Source of the DNA: Aminobacter niigataensis | GTDB lineage: Bacteria > Pseudomonadota > Alphaproteobacteria > Rhizobiales > Rhizobiaceae | Direction: 5' to 3' | Assembly: GCF_014200015.1 (NCBI RefSeq) | Contig: NZ_JACHOT010000001.1 | Span: 496,001 to 560,000, forward strand | Length of the DNA stretch: 64,000 bases | Shown here: positions 10,468 through 21,331 of the stretch, piece after piece | Layout of the letters: each line of letters starts with the position of its first letter | How positions within the stretch are numbered: the first letter of the stretch is position 1 | Program-made: the position numbers and the translations under genes | The notes under the pieces: generated by a model | Database searches by the model: none | Seen by the model: the letters and a program-made list of their open reading frames with translations, nothing else | Told to the model about the DNA's origin: nothing

Positions 10468-11580
10468 ATGTCGCTGCGCCTTGCCACCTTCAATGTCGAG
10501 AACCTGATGAACAGGTTCGATTATTCCGGCTACCGCAACCAGCTCAACGAGGATCGGACGCTCGCCCTGTTCGAGATACGCAGCGAGGCCGAGTACCGGC
10601 TGCTGGAGCAGGCGCGGGCCATCGCGCATGCCGACGACATGCGCCAGCTGACTGCGCTGGCGATCGCCGAGACCCGCGCCGATATCATCTGCCTGCAGGA
10701 GGTCGACAACATCGAAGCGCTGAAGGCGTTCGAATACGGCTATCTCTTCAAGATGGTGGGGCAGGGCTACCAGCACAAATACACGACCTCGGGCAATGAT
10801 TCGCGCGGCATCGACGTGGCGGTGATGATGCGGGCGGAGACCGCGCATGGGCAGCCGATCGAATTCGTGCGCATGACCAGCCATGCCCATGTCACCTTCG
10901 AGGAATTCGGGCTGCACACGCCGGAACTGGCAAGCCTCGGCCAGGAGCCCTTCGAACGGATCTTCCGGCGCGACTGCCTGGAGATCGACGTCAAGATCGG
11001 CGGCAAGCCGCTGACCATCTACTCGGTGCATTTCAAGTCGATGGGCTCGCCGCGGAACGGGCTGAACGGCCGCGATGCGACGATGCCGATCCGCGTTGCC
11101 GAGGCCAAGGCGGTGCGGCGGATCATCGAGGACCGTTTCGGCAAGGACCATGTCGGCGAGCGACGCTGGGTGATCTGCGGCGACATGAACGACTATCGTG
11201 AGCGGCTGGTCATCGGCGGCGATGCCTATCAGGGCTACAGTTTCACGCCGGTCCACGAGACGGCCTCATGCCTCGACGTGTTCCTGGCCGACGGTTTTGC
11301 CGAGAACGTCGTCGAAAGGCGGCCCGAAATGGAGCGCTGGACGCTCTACCATACGCGCGGACCGCTGGAGCGGCACCTGTGCCAGCTCGACTACATCCTG
11401 TTGTCGCCGGCGCTGGCGAAGACAAACGCCCAAGTCGTGCCCGACATCGTCCGCCGCGGCCAGCCCTGGCGCACCATCTTCCCGCCCGGGCAGGAGGTGG
11501 AACGCTATCCGCGTGCCGGCTGGGACAGGCCGAAGGCCTCGGACCATTGCCCGGTGGCCGTGACCCTCGACATCACCTGA
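10468..11580 (+). CDS. Endonuclease/exonuclease/phosphatase-family protein
   Basis: A 370-aa protein of the EEP (DNase I-like) superfamily. Key blocks are RLATFNVENLMNR at the start, the metal-binding Glu in IICLQEVDN, HFKSMGSPRNG, the GDMND segment, a QLDYILLS segment and the catalytic ASDHCPVAV near the end. The family cleaves phosphodiesters of nucleic acids or lipids; the substrate is not evident. No signal peptide is visible with start 10468 (MSLRLATFN); an alternative ATG at 10447 adds seven residues. The next gene begins 11 bases after the stop, so the two are likely co-translated. Confidence 0.82.
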   Translation: MSLRLATFNVENLMNRFDYSGYRNQLNEDRTLALFEIRSEAEYRLLEQARAIAHADDMRQLTALAIAETRADIICLQEVDNIEALKAFEYGYLFKMVGQGYQHKYTTSGNDSRGIDVAVMMRAETAHGQPIEFVRMTSHAHVTFEEFGLHTPELASLGQEPFERIFRRDCLEIDVKIGGKPLTIYSVHFKSMGSPRNGLNGRDATMPIRVAEAKAVRRIIEDRFGKDHVGERRWVICGDMNDYRERLVIGGDAYQGYSFTPVHETASCLDVFLADGFAENVVERRPEMERWTLYHTRGPLERHLCQLDYILLSPALAKTNAQVVPDIVRRGQPWRTIFPPGQEVERYPRAGWDRPKASDHCPVAVTLDIT

Positions 11581-11591
11581 GAGGCCAAGCC

Positions 11592-12320
11592 TTGGCATTC
11601 GACATTCCGCGCAACCAAATCCTGCCGGTCGACGTGGTCGACGTGCGCCTCGATCCGGAGCCTCATCCGTTCGAGCGCGACAATGCCGAAGCCATCGTGG
11701 CAAACTGGGCAGAGGAGAAGGCAGCGCGGCCAGCCCTTTTCGACGGCACGGTGATGCTGTTGTCGGAACTCGCCTATGGCGACAACCGGCTGACCGGCCG
11801 CTGCCATGCCATCCGCTACTCGACCTTCATGCTGTGGCGCAAGCTGAAGCCGGTGACGAGCGCCGAGCACGCCTTCGCGCATGCCATGCTGATCTCGAGC
11901 GACAACGCGCTGGTGGCGATCCGCATGGGCGCGCACACGGCCAATGCCGGCAAGGTCTATTTCGCCGCTGGTTCCTTCGAGCCGGAGGATTTTCGCGACG
12001 GTCTGGTCGACCTCGACTACAACATGGCGCGCGAGGTGCGCGAGGAAACCGGACTCGACCTTGGCACGGCCAGCCGCGAGGCGCGCTGCCATGCGCTTTC
12101 GGTAGAAAGCGGCACGGCGATCGTGCGGTGCTACCGTGCCGCCGAGACAGCCGACGAACTGGCTGCTCAGATAACGAGGTTCGTCGCGGACGATCCCGAT
12201 CCTGAGATCGAAGGTCCGGTGATCATTCGTGGCATGGACGACCTGCCCGAAGGCCTGATGCCGCATATGCGCCCGCTGGCGGAATGGCATTTCTCCAATG
12301 GCCAAGTCCGTCTCGCCTAG
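11592..12320 (+). CDS. NUDIX-domain hydrolase
   Basis: A 242-aa protein beginning with a TTG codon at 11592 (LAFDIPRNQ), just after a GAGGCCAAG ribosome site that overlaps the end of the EEP gene; no ATG occurs for the first 50 codons. The C-terminal half includes the core NUDIX box REVREETGLDL, preceded by a GSFEPEDF segment. The glycine-glutamate spacing before this core does not fit the canonical box exactly, so the substrate class is open. NUDIX enzymes hydrolyse nucleoside diphosphates linked to another group. It is coupled to the upstream EEP gene. Confidence 0.78.
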   Translation: MAFDIPRNQILPVDVVDVRLDPEPHPFERDNAEAIVANWAEEKAARPALFDGTVMLLSELAYGDNRLTGRCHAIRYSTFMLWRKLKPVTSAEHAFAHAMLISSDNALVAIRMGAHTANAGKVYFAAGSFEPEDFRDGLVDLDYNMAREVREETGLDLGTASREARCHALSVESGTAIVRCYRAAETADELAAQITRFVADDPDPEIEGPVIIRGMDDLPEGLMPHMRPLAEWHFSNGQVRLA

Positions 12321-12380
12321 AACCCCTTGATGCCGGCTTGCCCCAGGCGCACTGTCGGCGCAATTTCAGGGGGAGATTTC

Positions 12381-12833
12381 ATGATCAGATCTATTGTCCG
12401 CAATGGCCTGTTGGCGGCCGTTTGTACGGTCGTGCTGTTTTCAAGCAGCAGTTCGGAGGCGCTCGACAGCAGTCCTGCCGCCGCAAAGGTTGTGGTGACG
12501 CCCTTAGCGTCGGTTACCACCACGGCGAGCGGCCAACCGATCGTGCTGCCGCAGAAGAACGTGCAGGTGCTGGTCTCTTCCTTCGAGATACCGCCGGGCG
12601 CCACGCTGCCGGTGCACAAGCACCCGTCCGCGCGCTACGCCTATGTACTCGAAGGGCAATTGCAGGTGACCAATGTCGATACCGGCAAAGGCACCAGCTA
12701 CAAGGCCGGCGACTTCATCGTCGAAATGATCGGCGAGTGGCACCAGGGCGCAAATGTCGGCGCGGAGCCGGTCAAGCTTCTGGTCATCGACCAGGTGGAG
12801 GAAGGCACCTCAAACACCGTGCTGAAGGAATAG
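12381..12833 (+). CDS. Exported cupin-domain protein
   Basis: A 150-aa protein with a signal peptide (MIRSIVRNGLLAAVCTVVLF, then SSSSSEA) and a single small cupin barrel. The cupin motif 1 region is PVHKHPSARYAYVLEG, with two His, and motif 2 is EWHQGANVG, with one more His. These residues normally bind a metal ion. A clear GGGGGAG ribosome site precedes ATG 12381. The gene ends 2 bp before the convergent efflux permease. The function is unknown beyond a likely metal-binding periplasmic role. Confidence 0.8.
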   Translation: MIRSIVRNGLLAAVCTVVLFSSSSSEALDSSPAAAKVVVTPLASVTTTASGQPIVLPQKNVQVLVSSFEIPPGATLPVHKHPSARYAYVLEGQLQVTNVDTGKGTSYKAGDFIVEMIGEWHQGANVGAEPVKLLVIDQVEEGTSNTVLKE

Positions 12834-12835
12834 CC

Positions 12836-14047
<1,212 letters not shown>

Positions 14048-14050
14048 CGC

Positions 14051-14755
14051 CTATGCCGCCTCGAGCTTCTTGGTGTCGGAGGCGACATGGCCGTCGCGGA
14101 AGGAGATGGTGCGGCCGGCATAGGCGGCGATGTCGGCCTCGTGGGTGACCATGACGATGGTCAGCCCGTATTCCTCGTTGAGGCGGGTGAGCAATTGCAT
14201 GATCTCGTGGCTGCGGGCGGTGTCAAGATTGCCGGTGGGTTCGTCGGCGACAAGCAGCGTCGGCCGCGTGACGATGGCGCGGGCGATCGCGACGCGCTGC
14301 TGCTGGCCGCCGGACAGTTCGGCCGGGGTGTGGTGTTCGCGGTCTTCGAGGCCGACTTCGGCAAGCGCCTTCATGGCCAGCGCGCGCCGGTCCTGGGCCG
14401 GCACACCACGATAGATCAGCGGCAGCTCGACATTTTCCACCGCTGTTGTGCGCGGCAACAGATTGTAGCCCTGGAAAACGAAGCCGATGTAGAGATTGCG
14501 CAGTTCCGCACGGCGGTTGCGGTCGAGCCGGCCGGCGTCGACGCCCATGAAGCCGTAGCGCCCGGAGGTCGGCGTATCGAGGCAGCCGACGATGTTCATT
14601 GCAGTTGACTTGCCTGAGCCGGACGGGCCCATGATGGCGACGAACTCGCCCTGGCCGATGGCAAGATCGATGCCGGCGAGCGCGCGCACCTCGGCCTCGC
14701 CCTGGCCGTAGGTCTTCCAGACCTTGTCGAAGACGATGAGCGGAGCCGGGCTCAT
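14051..14755 (-). CDS. MacB/LolD-like ABC transporter ATP-binding protein
   Basis: A 234-aa nucleotide-binding subunit. Walker A GPSGSGKS is at residues 43-50, the signature LSGGQ at 147-151 and Walker B LLVADEP at 167-173, followed by the D-loop region TGNLDT and the switch His in VMVTHEAD. This is the exporter-type ATPase that pairs with FtsX-like permeases. It starts 8 bp after the adaptor gene ends and stops 3 bp before the permease gene starts, so the three are one operon. Confidence 0.92.
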   Translation of the reverse strand: MSPAPLIVFDKVWKTYGQGEAEVRALAGIDLAIGQGEFVAIMGPSGSGKSTAMNIVGCLDTPTSGRYGFMGVDAGRLDRNRRAELRNLYIGFVFQGYNLLPRTTAVENVELPLIYRGVPAQDRRALAMKALAEVGLEDREHHTPAELSGGQQQRVAIARAIVTRPTLLVADEPTGNLDTARSHEIMQLLTRLNEEYGLTIVMVTHEADIAAYAGRTISFRDGHVASDTKKLEAA

Positions 14756-14763
14756 ATCAGTTC

Positions 14764-16095
14764 TCAGTTCGCCCGGGATGAGGTCGAGGCGGTGATGACC
14801 TTGTCGCCGGCGCTGAGCCCGGAGATGACCTCCGTGCGGTCGCCGTCAGTGGCTCCGGTCTTGACCCTGACTGCAACCGGGGCGCCGTCCTTGAGCACAT
14901 AAAGCGTGCGCGAGCCGTCGGCAGGCGTCGAAGCAGGGCGGCTGCGATCGGTCGGCCCGCGCGAAGGCCGGCCCAGGAACACGTTCTGCAGGCTGAAGCC
15001 GGCGTTGCGCGCAGTCGGGGTCGGCCGGTAGCGGAATGCGGTCGCCGGAACGGTGAGTACACCCTTGGCCTCGCGCGTGACGATCGACACGGTGGCGGTC
15101 ATGCCTGGACGCAGCAACAACTCGTCGTTGCCGACATCGAGCCACGCATTGTAGGTGACCACGCCGTCGGTGGTGACCGAGGCATAGGCGATGTCGCGGA
15201 TCGAGGCATCGAAACTGCGGTTGGGGAAGGCATCGACGGTGAAGCGCGCGTGCTGGCCCTTGGCCACCGTGCCGATATCGGCCTCATCTACGGCCGCCTT
15301 GAGCTCCATCTTGGACAGGTCGGCGGCGAGCACGAACAGCACCGGCGCCTGCATGGAGGACGCGACCGTCTGGCCCGGGTTGACCGAGCGTGTCAGCACG
15401 ACGCCGTCGATGGGGGCATAGATGCTGCTCTTGGCGAGGTCAGCCTGCTGCAGCTTGAGGTCGGCCTCGGCGATGGCAAGGTTGGCCTCTGCCATATCGA
15501 GCGCGCTCTGGGCGCGGTCGCGCTCGGCGGTGGCGGCTTCGAGCGCCTGGGTGGTGGCCATGCCGCGCCGTGTCAATTCCTGCGCCCGGGTCAACGCCTG
15601 CGTGTTCTGCGACAGTGTCGTGCGGGTGTCTTCGACCTTGGCGGCAGCGGCTTTTGCCGAAGCTTGGGCACGCTCGATCTGGGCGGAAAGCCGGGTAGTG
15701 TCGAGTGCGGCCAGCACGTCGCCTTTCTTGACCTGCTGGTTCTCGACGACGGCGACCGAACGGACGACGCCTGAAAGCTCGCTCGAGATGTCGACCTGGG
15801 TCAGGGGCTGCAGATTGCCTGTCGCCGAGACCTCGACGGTGATGTCGCCGACCTCGGCCGGCTGGCTGGTGTAGATGACGCGCTCGGAAGGTGCGCCGAG
15901 CCAGGAGTAGCCGGCATAGGCGCAGCCGGCGGCAATCAAAGCCAGAATCAGCCAAAGCCAGCCCTTGCGCCGGCGCGTGGTTCGGCCCTTGCCGTCGAGG
16001 CCGAGTGCCGTCTCGATGGATGGCGCGGTTGCCTGATCCTGACGATTTACCAACTGGTCCAAGCCAGACCCCTTTGATGGCTCGAGAAAACCCAC
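14764..16095 (-). CDS. MacA-like periplasmic adaptor (membrane-fusion protein)
   Basis: A 443-aa protein with one N-terminal transmembrane helix (WLWLILALIAAGCAYAGYSW) followed by a HlyD/MacA-type architecture: a lipoyl-like beta region, a long helical hairpin (residues about 115-210, rich in Ala, Glu and Gln), then beta-barrel domains. It bridges the inner-membrane transporter and an outer-membrane channel. The start is uncertain: the frame opens with GTG at 16095, but a TTG at 16062 is preceded by AAAGGGG and would shorten the protein by 11 residues. It is the first gene of the efflux operon. Confidence 0.86.
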   Translation of the reverse strand: MGFLEPSKGSGLDQLVNRQDQATAPSIETALGLDGKGRTTRRRKGWLWLILALIAAGCAYAGYSWLGAPSERVIYTSQPAEVGDITVEVSATGNLQPLTQVDISSELSGVVRSVAVVENQQVKKGDVLAALDTTRLSAQIERAQASAKAAAAKVEDTRTTLSQNTQALTRAQELTRRGMATTQALEAATAERDRAQSALDMAEANLAIAEADLKLQQADLAKSSIYAPIDGVVLTRSVNPGQTVASSMQAPVLFVLAADLSKMELKAAVDEADIGTVAKGQHARFTVDAFPNRSFDASIRDIAYASVTTDGVVTYNAWLDVGNDELLLRPGMTATVSIVTREAKGVLTVPATAFRYRPTPTARNAGFSLQNVFLGRPSRGPTDRSRPASTPADGSRTLYVLKDGAPVAVRVKTGATDGDRTEVISGLSAGDKVITASTSSRAN

Positions 16096-16235
16096 TTAGA
16101 GCCTGTTGCTCGAGCACGATCTCTCCGAAACCGGTTCCCACCGTTCGGGGTCATGCTCTAGGATCACAGATCGGCCGTGTTGTCCCGGAATTCAAATTAA
16201 ATTTCGCTCATGTTGCCGGCGCAGAAGGAGCAAAC

Positions 16236-17150
16236 ATGACGATCGGACGCAAGTATTTTATTTACGACGTCTTCACGCAGGACAGACTGGCAGGCAATCC
16301 GCTGGCGGTCGTTGTCGATTCGAAGGGGCTCGATTCCGCCGCGATGCAGGCGATAGCCCGGCAATTCAACCTGTCAGAGACGGCGTTCGTGCTGCCACCC
16401 GACAATCCCAAGCACAAGGCGCGGGTGCGCATCTTCACGCCCGACTACGAGATGCCCTTTGCCGGGCATCCGACGGTCGGTACGGCCATCGCCTTGTCGG
16501 AGATGGGGCAGAGCAGCGATCTGGCCGGCATTTTCGTGCTTGAAGAGAACATCGGCCTGGTGCGTTGCGCCGTCGACAAGGTCGGCAGCGGGCTGTTCGC
16601 CGAATTCGACCTGCCCAAGCTGCCACAACAACTGCCACTGTCGGCCGATGCCGAGGCGATCGGTGCAGCACTCGGGCTCGGGCCGCATGAAATCGGCTTC
16701 GAGAATCACCGCGTCTCGCTGTGGTCGGCTGGCGTGCCCTACATCACCGTGCCGGTCGCAGACATCAAGGCAGCATCAAGGGTACGGTTCAACAACGAGG
16801 CCTGGTTCGAGTTTTCGCCGAAGAAAAGCGAATCCGCGGTGGCCAGCGCCTATGTCTACTGCCGCGAGACGATCGACCATACCAGCGCCTTCCATGCCCG
16901 AATGATCGTGCCGGGCAGCCCGTCCTACGAGGATCCGGCTACGGGTTCGGCTGCGGCGGCCTTTGCCGGAGCGATCATGCTGTTCGACAAGCCGACCGAC
17001 GGCGGGCAGCGATTCTGGATCGAACAGGGAATCGAAATGGGCCGACCGTCGAGAATCAGGCTCGAACTGGACGTATCGGGTGGAAATCTTGTCGCCGCGC
17101 GCATCGGCGGGCATGCCGTAAGGACCGCGGAAGGCGTTCTTCTGGTCTGA
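16236..17150 (+). CDS. PhzF-family isomerase-like protein
   Basis: A 304-aa protein with the two-half diaminopimelate-epimerase-like fold of PhzF enzymes. Motifs include DVFTQDRLAGNPLAVV near the N-terminus, the catalytic Glu region LSETAFVLPP, the phosphate-binding MPFAGHPTVGTA and EDPATGSAAAAF in the second half. PhzF proper isomerises a phenazine precursor; most bacterial homologues, as here without phenazine genes, have unknown substrates. ATG 16236 follows an AGAAGGAG ribosome site; about 115 upstream codons of open frame have no family match. Confidence 0.85.
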   Translation: MTIGRKYFIYDVFTQDRLAGNPLAVVVDSKGLDSAAMQAIARQFNLSETAFVLPPDNPKHKARVRIFTPDYEMPFAGHPTVGTAIALSEMGQSSDLAGIFVLEENIGLVRCAVDKVGSGLFAEFDLPKLPQQLPLSADAEAIGAALGLGPHEIGFENHRVSLWSAGVPYITVPVADIKAASRVRFNNEAWFEFSPKKSESAVASAYVYCRETIDHTSAFHARMIVPGSPSYEDPATGSAAAAFAGAIMLFDKPTDGGQRFWIEQGIEMGRPSRIRLELDVSGGNLVAARIGGHAVRTAEGVLLV

Positions 17151-17195
17151 AGCGAAGGAATTTTTGCCGACTTGAAGAAAAAGCGACCGGTGGGG

Positions 17196-17224
17196 TGGAC
17201 AGCGCAAAAGGGCTTGGCTATATG
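17196..17224 (+). promoter_or_regulatory. Sigma-70-type promoter of tRNA-Lys
   Basis: A -35 box TGGACA (17196-17201) and a -10 box TATATG (17219-17224) are separated by exactly 17 bp. Transcription would start near 17231, about 20 bases before the tRNA. Both hexamers are close to the consensus, unusually clear for this GC-rich genome. Confidence 0.65.
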
Positions 17225-17252
17225 CCGGCCACGGTCGGTTCACCGGTCGTGT

Positions 17253-17328
<76 letters not shown>

Positions 17329-17536
17329 AGTCTTCTCAAAGACTTCCGCTGAATTCTTCATGCAAGACGAGGCGAAATCCTTATGCCGGTTCCCGGCAAG
17401 AGGCTGTTTCTTTCCCGAATGCCGTAAACGCAATTCCAGCCTTGTCCGCTGGCGCCGGCAAGCTTGTCTTGCTTTCGCGGAGCGCCGATTGTCGAACACG
17501 AGCGCGATTCGGGCCGGGAAGATTTCGGGATAAAAG

Positions 17537-18475
17537 ATGCCTAGTTTGAGAGAGGTCCTCGACGAGATCGTCGCGGAGATGGCCGGACATCCGGACCGCG
17601 GCGAGGTCGCATCCTACATTCCGCAACTCGGCAAGGTCGATCCGAACAAGTTCGGCATAGCCGTCACCTTGACCGACGGCGAAGTGTTGGTGGCGGGTGA
17701 CGCCGACGAGCCTTTCTCTGTCCAGAGCATTTCCAAGGTATTCACGCTGGCGCTGGCCCTGGGGCGTGTCGGCGACACCTTGTGGAAGCGCGTCGGAAGG
17801 GAGCCCTCCGGCACGCCCTTCAACTCCATCGTCCAGTTGGAGCGGGAGGAGGGCATTCCGCGCAACCCGTTCATAAATGCCGGGGCAATCGTCGTATCCG
17901 ACGTGCTCCTGGCCGGGCATCAGCCGCGCGAGGCGATCGGCGAGATCGTGAGTTTCGTACGCTCGCTTGCCGACGACGATTCGATCGTGGTCGATGGCGA
18001 TGTCGCCAGTTCCGAGCGTGCCACCGGCTACCGCAACTTTGCCCTGGCAAACTACCTCAAGGGTTTTGGCAACCTCAATCACGCGCCGGAATTGACCCTG
18101 GGCGTCTATTTCCACCACTGCGCCATCGCGATGAGCTGCCAGCAACTGGCGAATGCGGGCCGTTTCCTGGCAAATGCCGGCCGTATTCCCTCGTCGGGGC
18201 ACACGGTCATTTCGAGCGAGCGCGCCAAGCGCATCAATGCCCTGATGCTGACCTGCGGCCATTATGACGGTTCTGGCGAATTCGCCTTCCGCGTCGGCAT
18301 TCCGGGCAAGAGCGGCGTCGGCGGCGGCATCTTGGCGATCGTACCCGGCGTGGCGTCGATTGCTGTCTGGTCGCCGGGATTGAATGCACGCGGCAATTCG
18401 ATGCTTGGCTCGATCGCCCTGGAGCAACTGACCAAAAGGATGAACTGGTCGATCTTTTCGCCTAAACCGGCCTGA
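17537..18475 (+). CDS. glsA: Glutaminase A
   Basis: A 312-aa enzyme that hydrolyses glutamine to glutamate and ammonia, with a beta-lactamase-like serine fold. The catalytic SxxK motif is in [10 protein letters not shown], and further family segments are [21 protein letters not shown] and [13 protein letters not shown]. Length is typical of glutaminase A. It is cytoplasmic, with its own transcription unit: a 208-bp gap holding nothing else recognisable separates it from tRNA-Lys. It may help acid tolerance or nitrogen balance; no regulator is adjacent. Confidence 0.95.
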   Translation: MPSLREVLDEIVAEMAGHPDRGEVASYIPQLGKVDPNKFGIAVTLTDGEVLVAGDADEPFSVQSISKVFTLALALGRVGDTLWKRVGREPSGTPFNSIVQLEREEGIPRNPFINAGAIVVSDVLLAGHQPREAIGEIVSFVRSLADDDSIVVDGDVASSERATGYRNFALANYLKGFGNLNHAPELTLGVYFHHCAIAMSCQQLANAGRFLANAGRIPSSGHTVISSERAKRINALMLTCGHYDGSGEFAFRVGIPGKSGVGGGILAIVPGVASIAVWSPGLNARGNSMLGSIALEQLTKRMNWSIFSPKPA

Positions 18476-18645
18476 CCCACGGTTTGGCTGTTGCGGCGAG
18501 GCCTCCGACTAAGGGGTATCTGCGCCTCTGATAAGGGCGAACCTCCAAGGGTAGGTTTGCTGCCCATTGCAAAAGCCGCCGCTCTTCCGCGACTATGGGG
18601 TGCGCGTCGTCGGTACGCGGCAACTCAGGGCCAAGGAGATCGCAG

Positions 18646-20583
18646 GTGGTCGAGGCAATTCCGAAGGGCCGAAGCCTGAGTTCCCGAAACCAGGTTTCGC
18701 TGCAGCCCAATTCCCGGACGGCCCTGCCGACCTTTGCCGCGACGGCCGCCGTCGTCGCAATCCTCTACTTCGCCCGCGACGTGTTCCTGCCGCTGGCGAT
18801 CGCCGTGCTGCTGACATTCGCCCTGGCGCCGATCGTCGCCTGGCTGAGGCGGATCGGCGTTCCCAGGCTGGTCTCGGTGATCGCCTGCGTCCTGGCCGCG
18901 TTCGGGCTGGTCGCCGTGTTCAGCTTCGTGGTGGTTTCCCAGGTCGGCGAGGTTGCCCGGAACGTTCCGACCTATCAGGCCAACATCCTGGAAAAGGTGC
19001 GCTCGCTCAAGGAAAGCGGCAGCGGGGGCGGGATCATCGACAGGCTGAGCGGCGTCATCGAGCGCGTCGGCCAGGAGCTCGACAAGCCGGAATCGGTGAC
19101 AGTGCCAGCGGCGCAGCCATCGCGGCCGGACCCGTTGCTGGTCGAGATCTTCACGCCGCAGAGGCCGATCGAGACGCTGAAGAACCTGATCGGACCGCTG
19201 ATCGGACCACTCGCCACGGCTGGCCTGGTCATCGTGGTCGTCATCTTCATGCTTCTCGAGCGCGAGGACCTGCGCGACCGGTTCATCCGCCTTGTCGGCT
19301 ATGGCGACCTGCACCGAACGACCGAAGCACTGCAGGATGCCGGCCGAAGGGTGGGGCAGTACCTGTTGATGCAACTGGTGGTGAATGTCGCCTATGGCGT
19401 CCCCATCGGCATGGGCCTGTGGCTGCTGGGCATACCGAACGCGATCCTGTGGGGCCTGTTGGCCATCGTGCTGCGCTTTGTGCCCTATATCGGCCCGGCA
19501 ATAGCGATGATCCTGCCGTTGTTCCTGGCGCTCGCCGTGGCGCCCGGCTGGTCGCTGGTGCTGTGGGCGGCAGCGCTGTTCATCGCGATGGAACTGGTCA
19601 TCAACAACGTCATCGAGCCTTGGCTGTACGGCTCGCGGACCGGACTCTCGCCGCTCGCCATCATCGTTGCCGCGATCTTCTGGACCTGGCTGTGGGGGCC
19701 GGTGGGCCTGGTGCTGTCGACGCCGCTGACGGTGTGTCTTGTGGTACTCGGCAAACATGTACCGCAGTTCGAGTTCCTGGAGGTGCTGTTCGGCAACGAA
19801 CCGGTGCTCGATCCCAAGGAGCGTCTGTACCAGCGCCTGCTGGCGGGCGACCCGGACGAGGCGACCGATCATGCCGAAGAGATGCTGGAGTCCGAATATC
19901 TGGTCGACTTCTACGGCAAGGTGGCAATCCCCGCTTTGCTGCTGGGCGAACTGGACCGGGCGCGAGGTGCCCTGACCGACGAACAGCGGACACGGGTTGC
20001 GGCAAGTGCCGTGACGCTGGTGGCCAATTTGAACGAGATCGCCGACGAAGAGGCCGATGAAGAGGACGACGCGACCGAAGACGCTGCGCAGGACGATGAC
20101 GCGCAGGAGGAGGAACTGCCGGATGGAGCCGGCAAGACGGTTTTGTGCATTGGCGGTCGTGGCGACCTCGACAATGCGGCCGCGGCGATGCTGGCGCAGG
20201 TGCTGACGGTGCAGGGAGCAACTGCCTCGACGGCGAGCCACGCCGACGTGGAGCCGTCCAGCATCAGGAGCCTGCCACTGGAGGGCGTCCAGACAGCCGT
20301 GGTGGGGTTCCTGAATGCCGATTCCCTGAACCACGGCCGTTTCCTGGTGCGACGCCTGAAGCGCGCTAGGCCATCGCTCAGGGTGGGCGTCGTCTTGTGG
20401 ACCGACACCGCCGCTGGGGATGCCGGGAAACTCGCAGGCGACCTGAATGCCGATTTCGCGGCCTTCGGCATGACCGGTGCCGCAATCGGCGCATTGACCG
20501 ATGCGCCCGCAGTTCCCCTCAAGGCTGCCAAAAGAAAGGTTCGCCGTCCGTCGCAGGCCGGTCGGAAGAGCAAGGCTGCCTAG
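18646..20583 (+). CDS. AI-2E-family transporter with long C-terminal extension
   Basis: A 645-aa protein. GTG at 18646 is chosen because AAGGAG lies seven bases before it; a frame start at 18595 has no such site. Residues about 25-375 are the AI-2E/PerM-type membrane domain, with paired N-terminal helices, a helical soluble insert and a C-terminal block of four to five helices (VLRFVPYIGPAIAMILPL, ELVINNVIEPWLYGSRTGL). An acidic linker (about residues 466-491, nearly all Asp, Glu and Ala) follows, then a soluble domain of about 150 residues starting TVLCIGGRGDLDNAAAAML and a lysine/arginine-rich tail. Substrate is unknown; family members export small signals or ions. Confidence 0.85.
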   Translation: MVEAIPKGRSLSSRNQVSLQPNSRTALPTFAATAAVVAILYFARDVFLPLAIAVLLTFALAPIVAWLRRIGVPRLVSVIACVLAAFGLVAVFSFVVVSQVGEVARNVPTYQANILEKVRSLKESGSGGGIIDRLSGVIERVGQELDKPESVTVPAAQPSRPDPLLVEIFTPQRPIETLKNLIGPLIGPLATAGLVIVVVIFMLLEREDLRDRFIRLVGYGDLHRTTEALQDAGRRVGQYLLMQLVVNVAYGVPIGMGLWLLGIPNAILWGLLAIVLRFVPYIGPAIAMILPLFLALAVAPGWSLVLWAAALFIAMELVINNVIEPWLYGSRTGLSPLAIIVAAIFWTWLWGPVGLVLSTPLTVCLVVLGKHVPQFEFLEVLFGNEPVLDPKERLYQRLLAGDPDEATDHAEEMLESEYLVDFYGKVAIPALLLGELDRARGALTDEQRTRVAASAVTLVANLNEIADEEADEEDDATEDAAQDDDAQEEELPDGAGKTVLCIGGRGDLDNAAAAMLAQVLTVQGATASTASHADVEPSSIRSLPLEGVQTAVVGFLNADSLNHGRFLVRRLKRARPSLRVGVVLWTDTAAGDAGKLAGDLNADFAAFGMTGAAIGALTDAPAVPLKAAKRKVRRPSQAGRKSKAA

Positions 20584-20792
20584 GTCGGCAGGTTCGATGA
20601 ACCGGAACAGGCCGACGTCGAGGCCTTGGGTGGGTGGTTGGCTACGTCGCCCGATTGCTGCCGCAGTGCGTGTGCATCTCAGGAGTTGAAGGGATTCGAG
20701 CGATCCGCCGTCCAGAAGGCGATGGATCGATTCTGCTCGTTGCGCATTGTTAGATTCGGACGGGCGTTTAAACCTTTTTCGGAGTGATGTTG

Positions 20793-21065
20793 ATGAAGAA
20801 ACTGCTCTCGTGTCTGGCACTGCTGGTGACGCTGGCGGCATGCTCGCAGACGGAACAGGGTGCCGCGATCGGCGGTCTCGGCGGCGCGGCGATCGGCAGT
20901 GCGGTCGCCGCACCCGGAAATCGCGCGGAAGGCGCGCTTGTCGGCGGTGCCGTGGGTGCCGTCGCCGGTGCCCTGATCGGCCGGGCGAATGAGCCGAATC
21001 GTTGCCGCTATCGCGACCGCTATGGCCGCACCTATCTCGCAGCGTGCCCGCGCGGTTATTACTGA
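20793..21065 (+). CDS. Glycine-zipper lipoprotein
   Basis: A 90-aa lipoprotein. Signal sequence MKKLLSCLALLVTLAAC ends in the lipobox LAAC, so Cys17 should be acylated. Two glycine-zipper hairpins follow (GAAIGGLGGAAIGSAV and GALVGGAVGAVAGALIG), and then a basic YRDRYGRTY tail. Such proteins resemble 17-kDa antigen or YMGG-like envelope proteins. The ATG at 20793 sits eight bases after a TTCGGAG site; GTG and ATG codons at 20784 and 20787 are alternatives. A strong hairpin terminator follows. Confidence 0.82.
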   Translation: MKKLLSCLALLVTLAACSQTEQGAAIGGLGGAAIGSAVAAPGNRAEGALVGGAVGAVAGALIGRANEPNRCRYRDRYGRTYLAACPRGYY

Positions 21066-21084
21066 GCCGGCTATCTTGAATACG

Positions 21085-21126
21085 ATGTCCTGAGGGTGCT
21101 GATGCGCCCTCGGGACATTCTTTCTT
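21085..21126 (+). terminator. Terminator after the glycine-zipper lipoprotein
   Basis: A 14-bp stem (21085-21098 with 21105-21118; arms ATGTCCTGAGGGTG and CGCCCTCGGGACAT, two G-T wobbles) closes a six-base loop CTGATG and is followed by TCTTTCTT. It lies 19 bases after the stop codon. The rest of the 308-bp gap to the next gene holds only the inverted repeat at 21332-21352. Confidence 0.85.
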
Positions 21127-21331
21127 GCAGGAGTCGTGCGGCCCATTCGGGCGCGCAGGCAACGGCGTGGCGCTTCTATCCAATTGTAATTGTTTGTTTT
21201 TCCCCGAAGGATCGATGTCCTCGGGCTCCCTCGGTTGCCGGTCCGGAGAACTCCGAGGGGAAAATATGCTCTCTCCGGCGGAGTTGTCGGCAAAGCCGTT
21301 CCACAATCTTGCCAAAATTAGCAATCGACAA

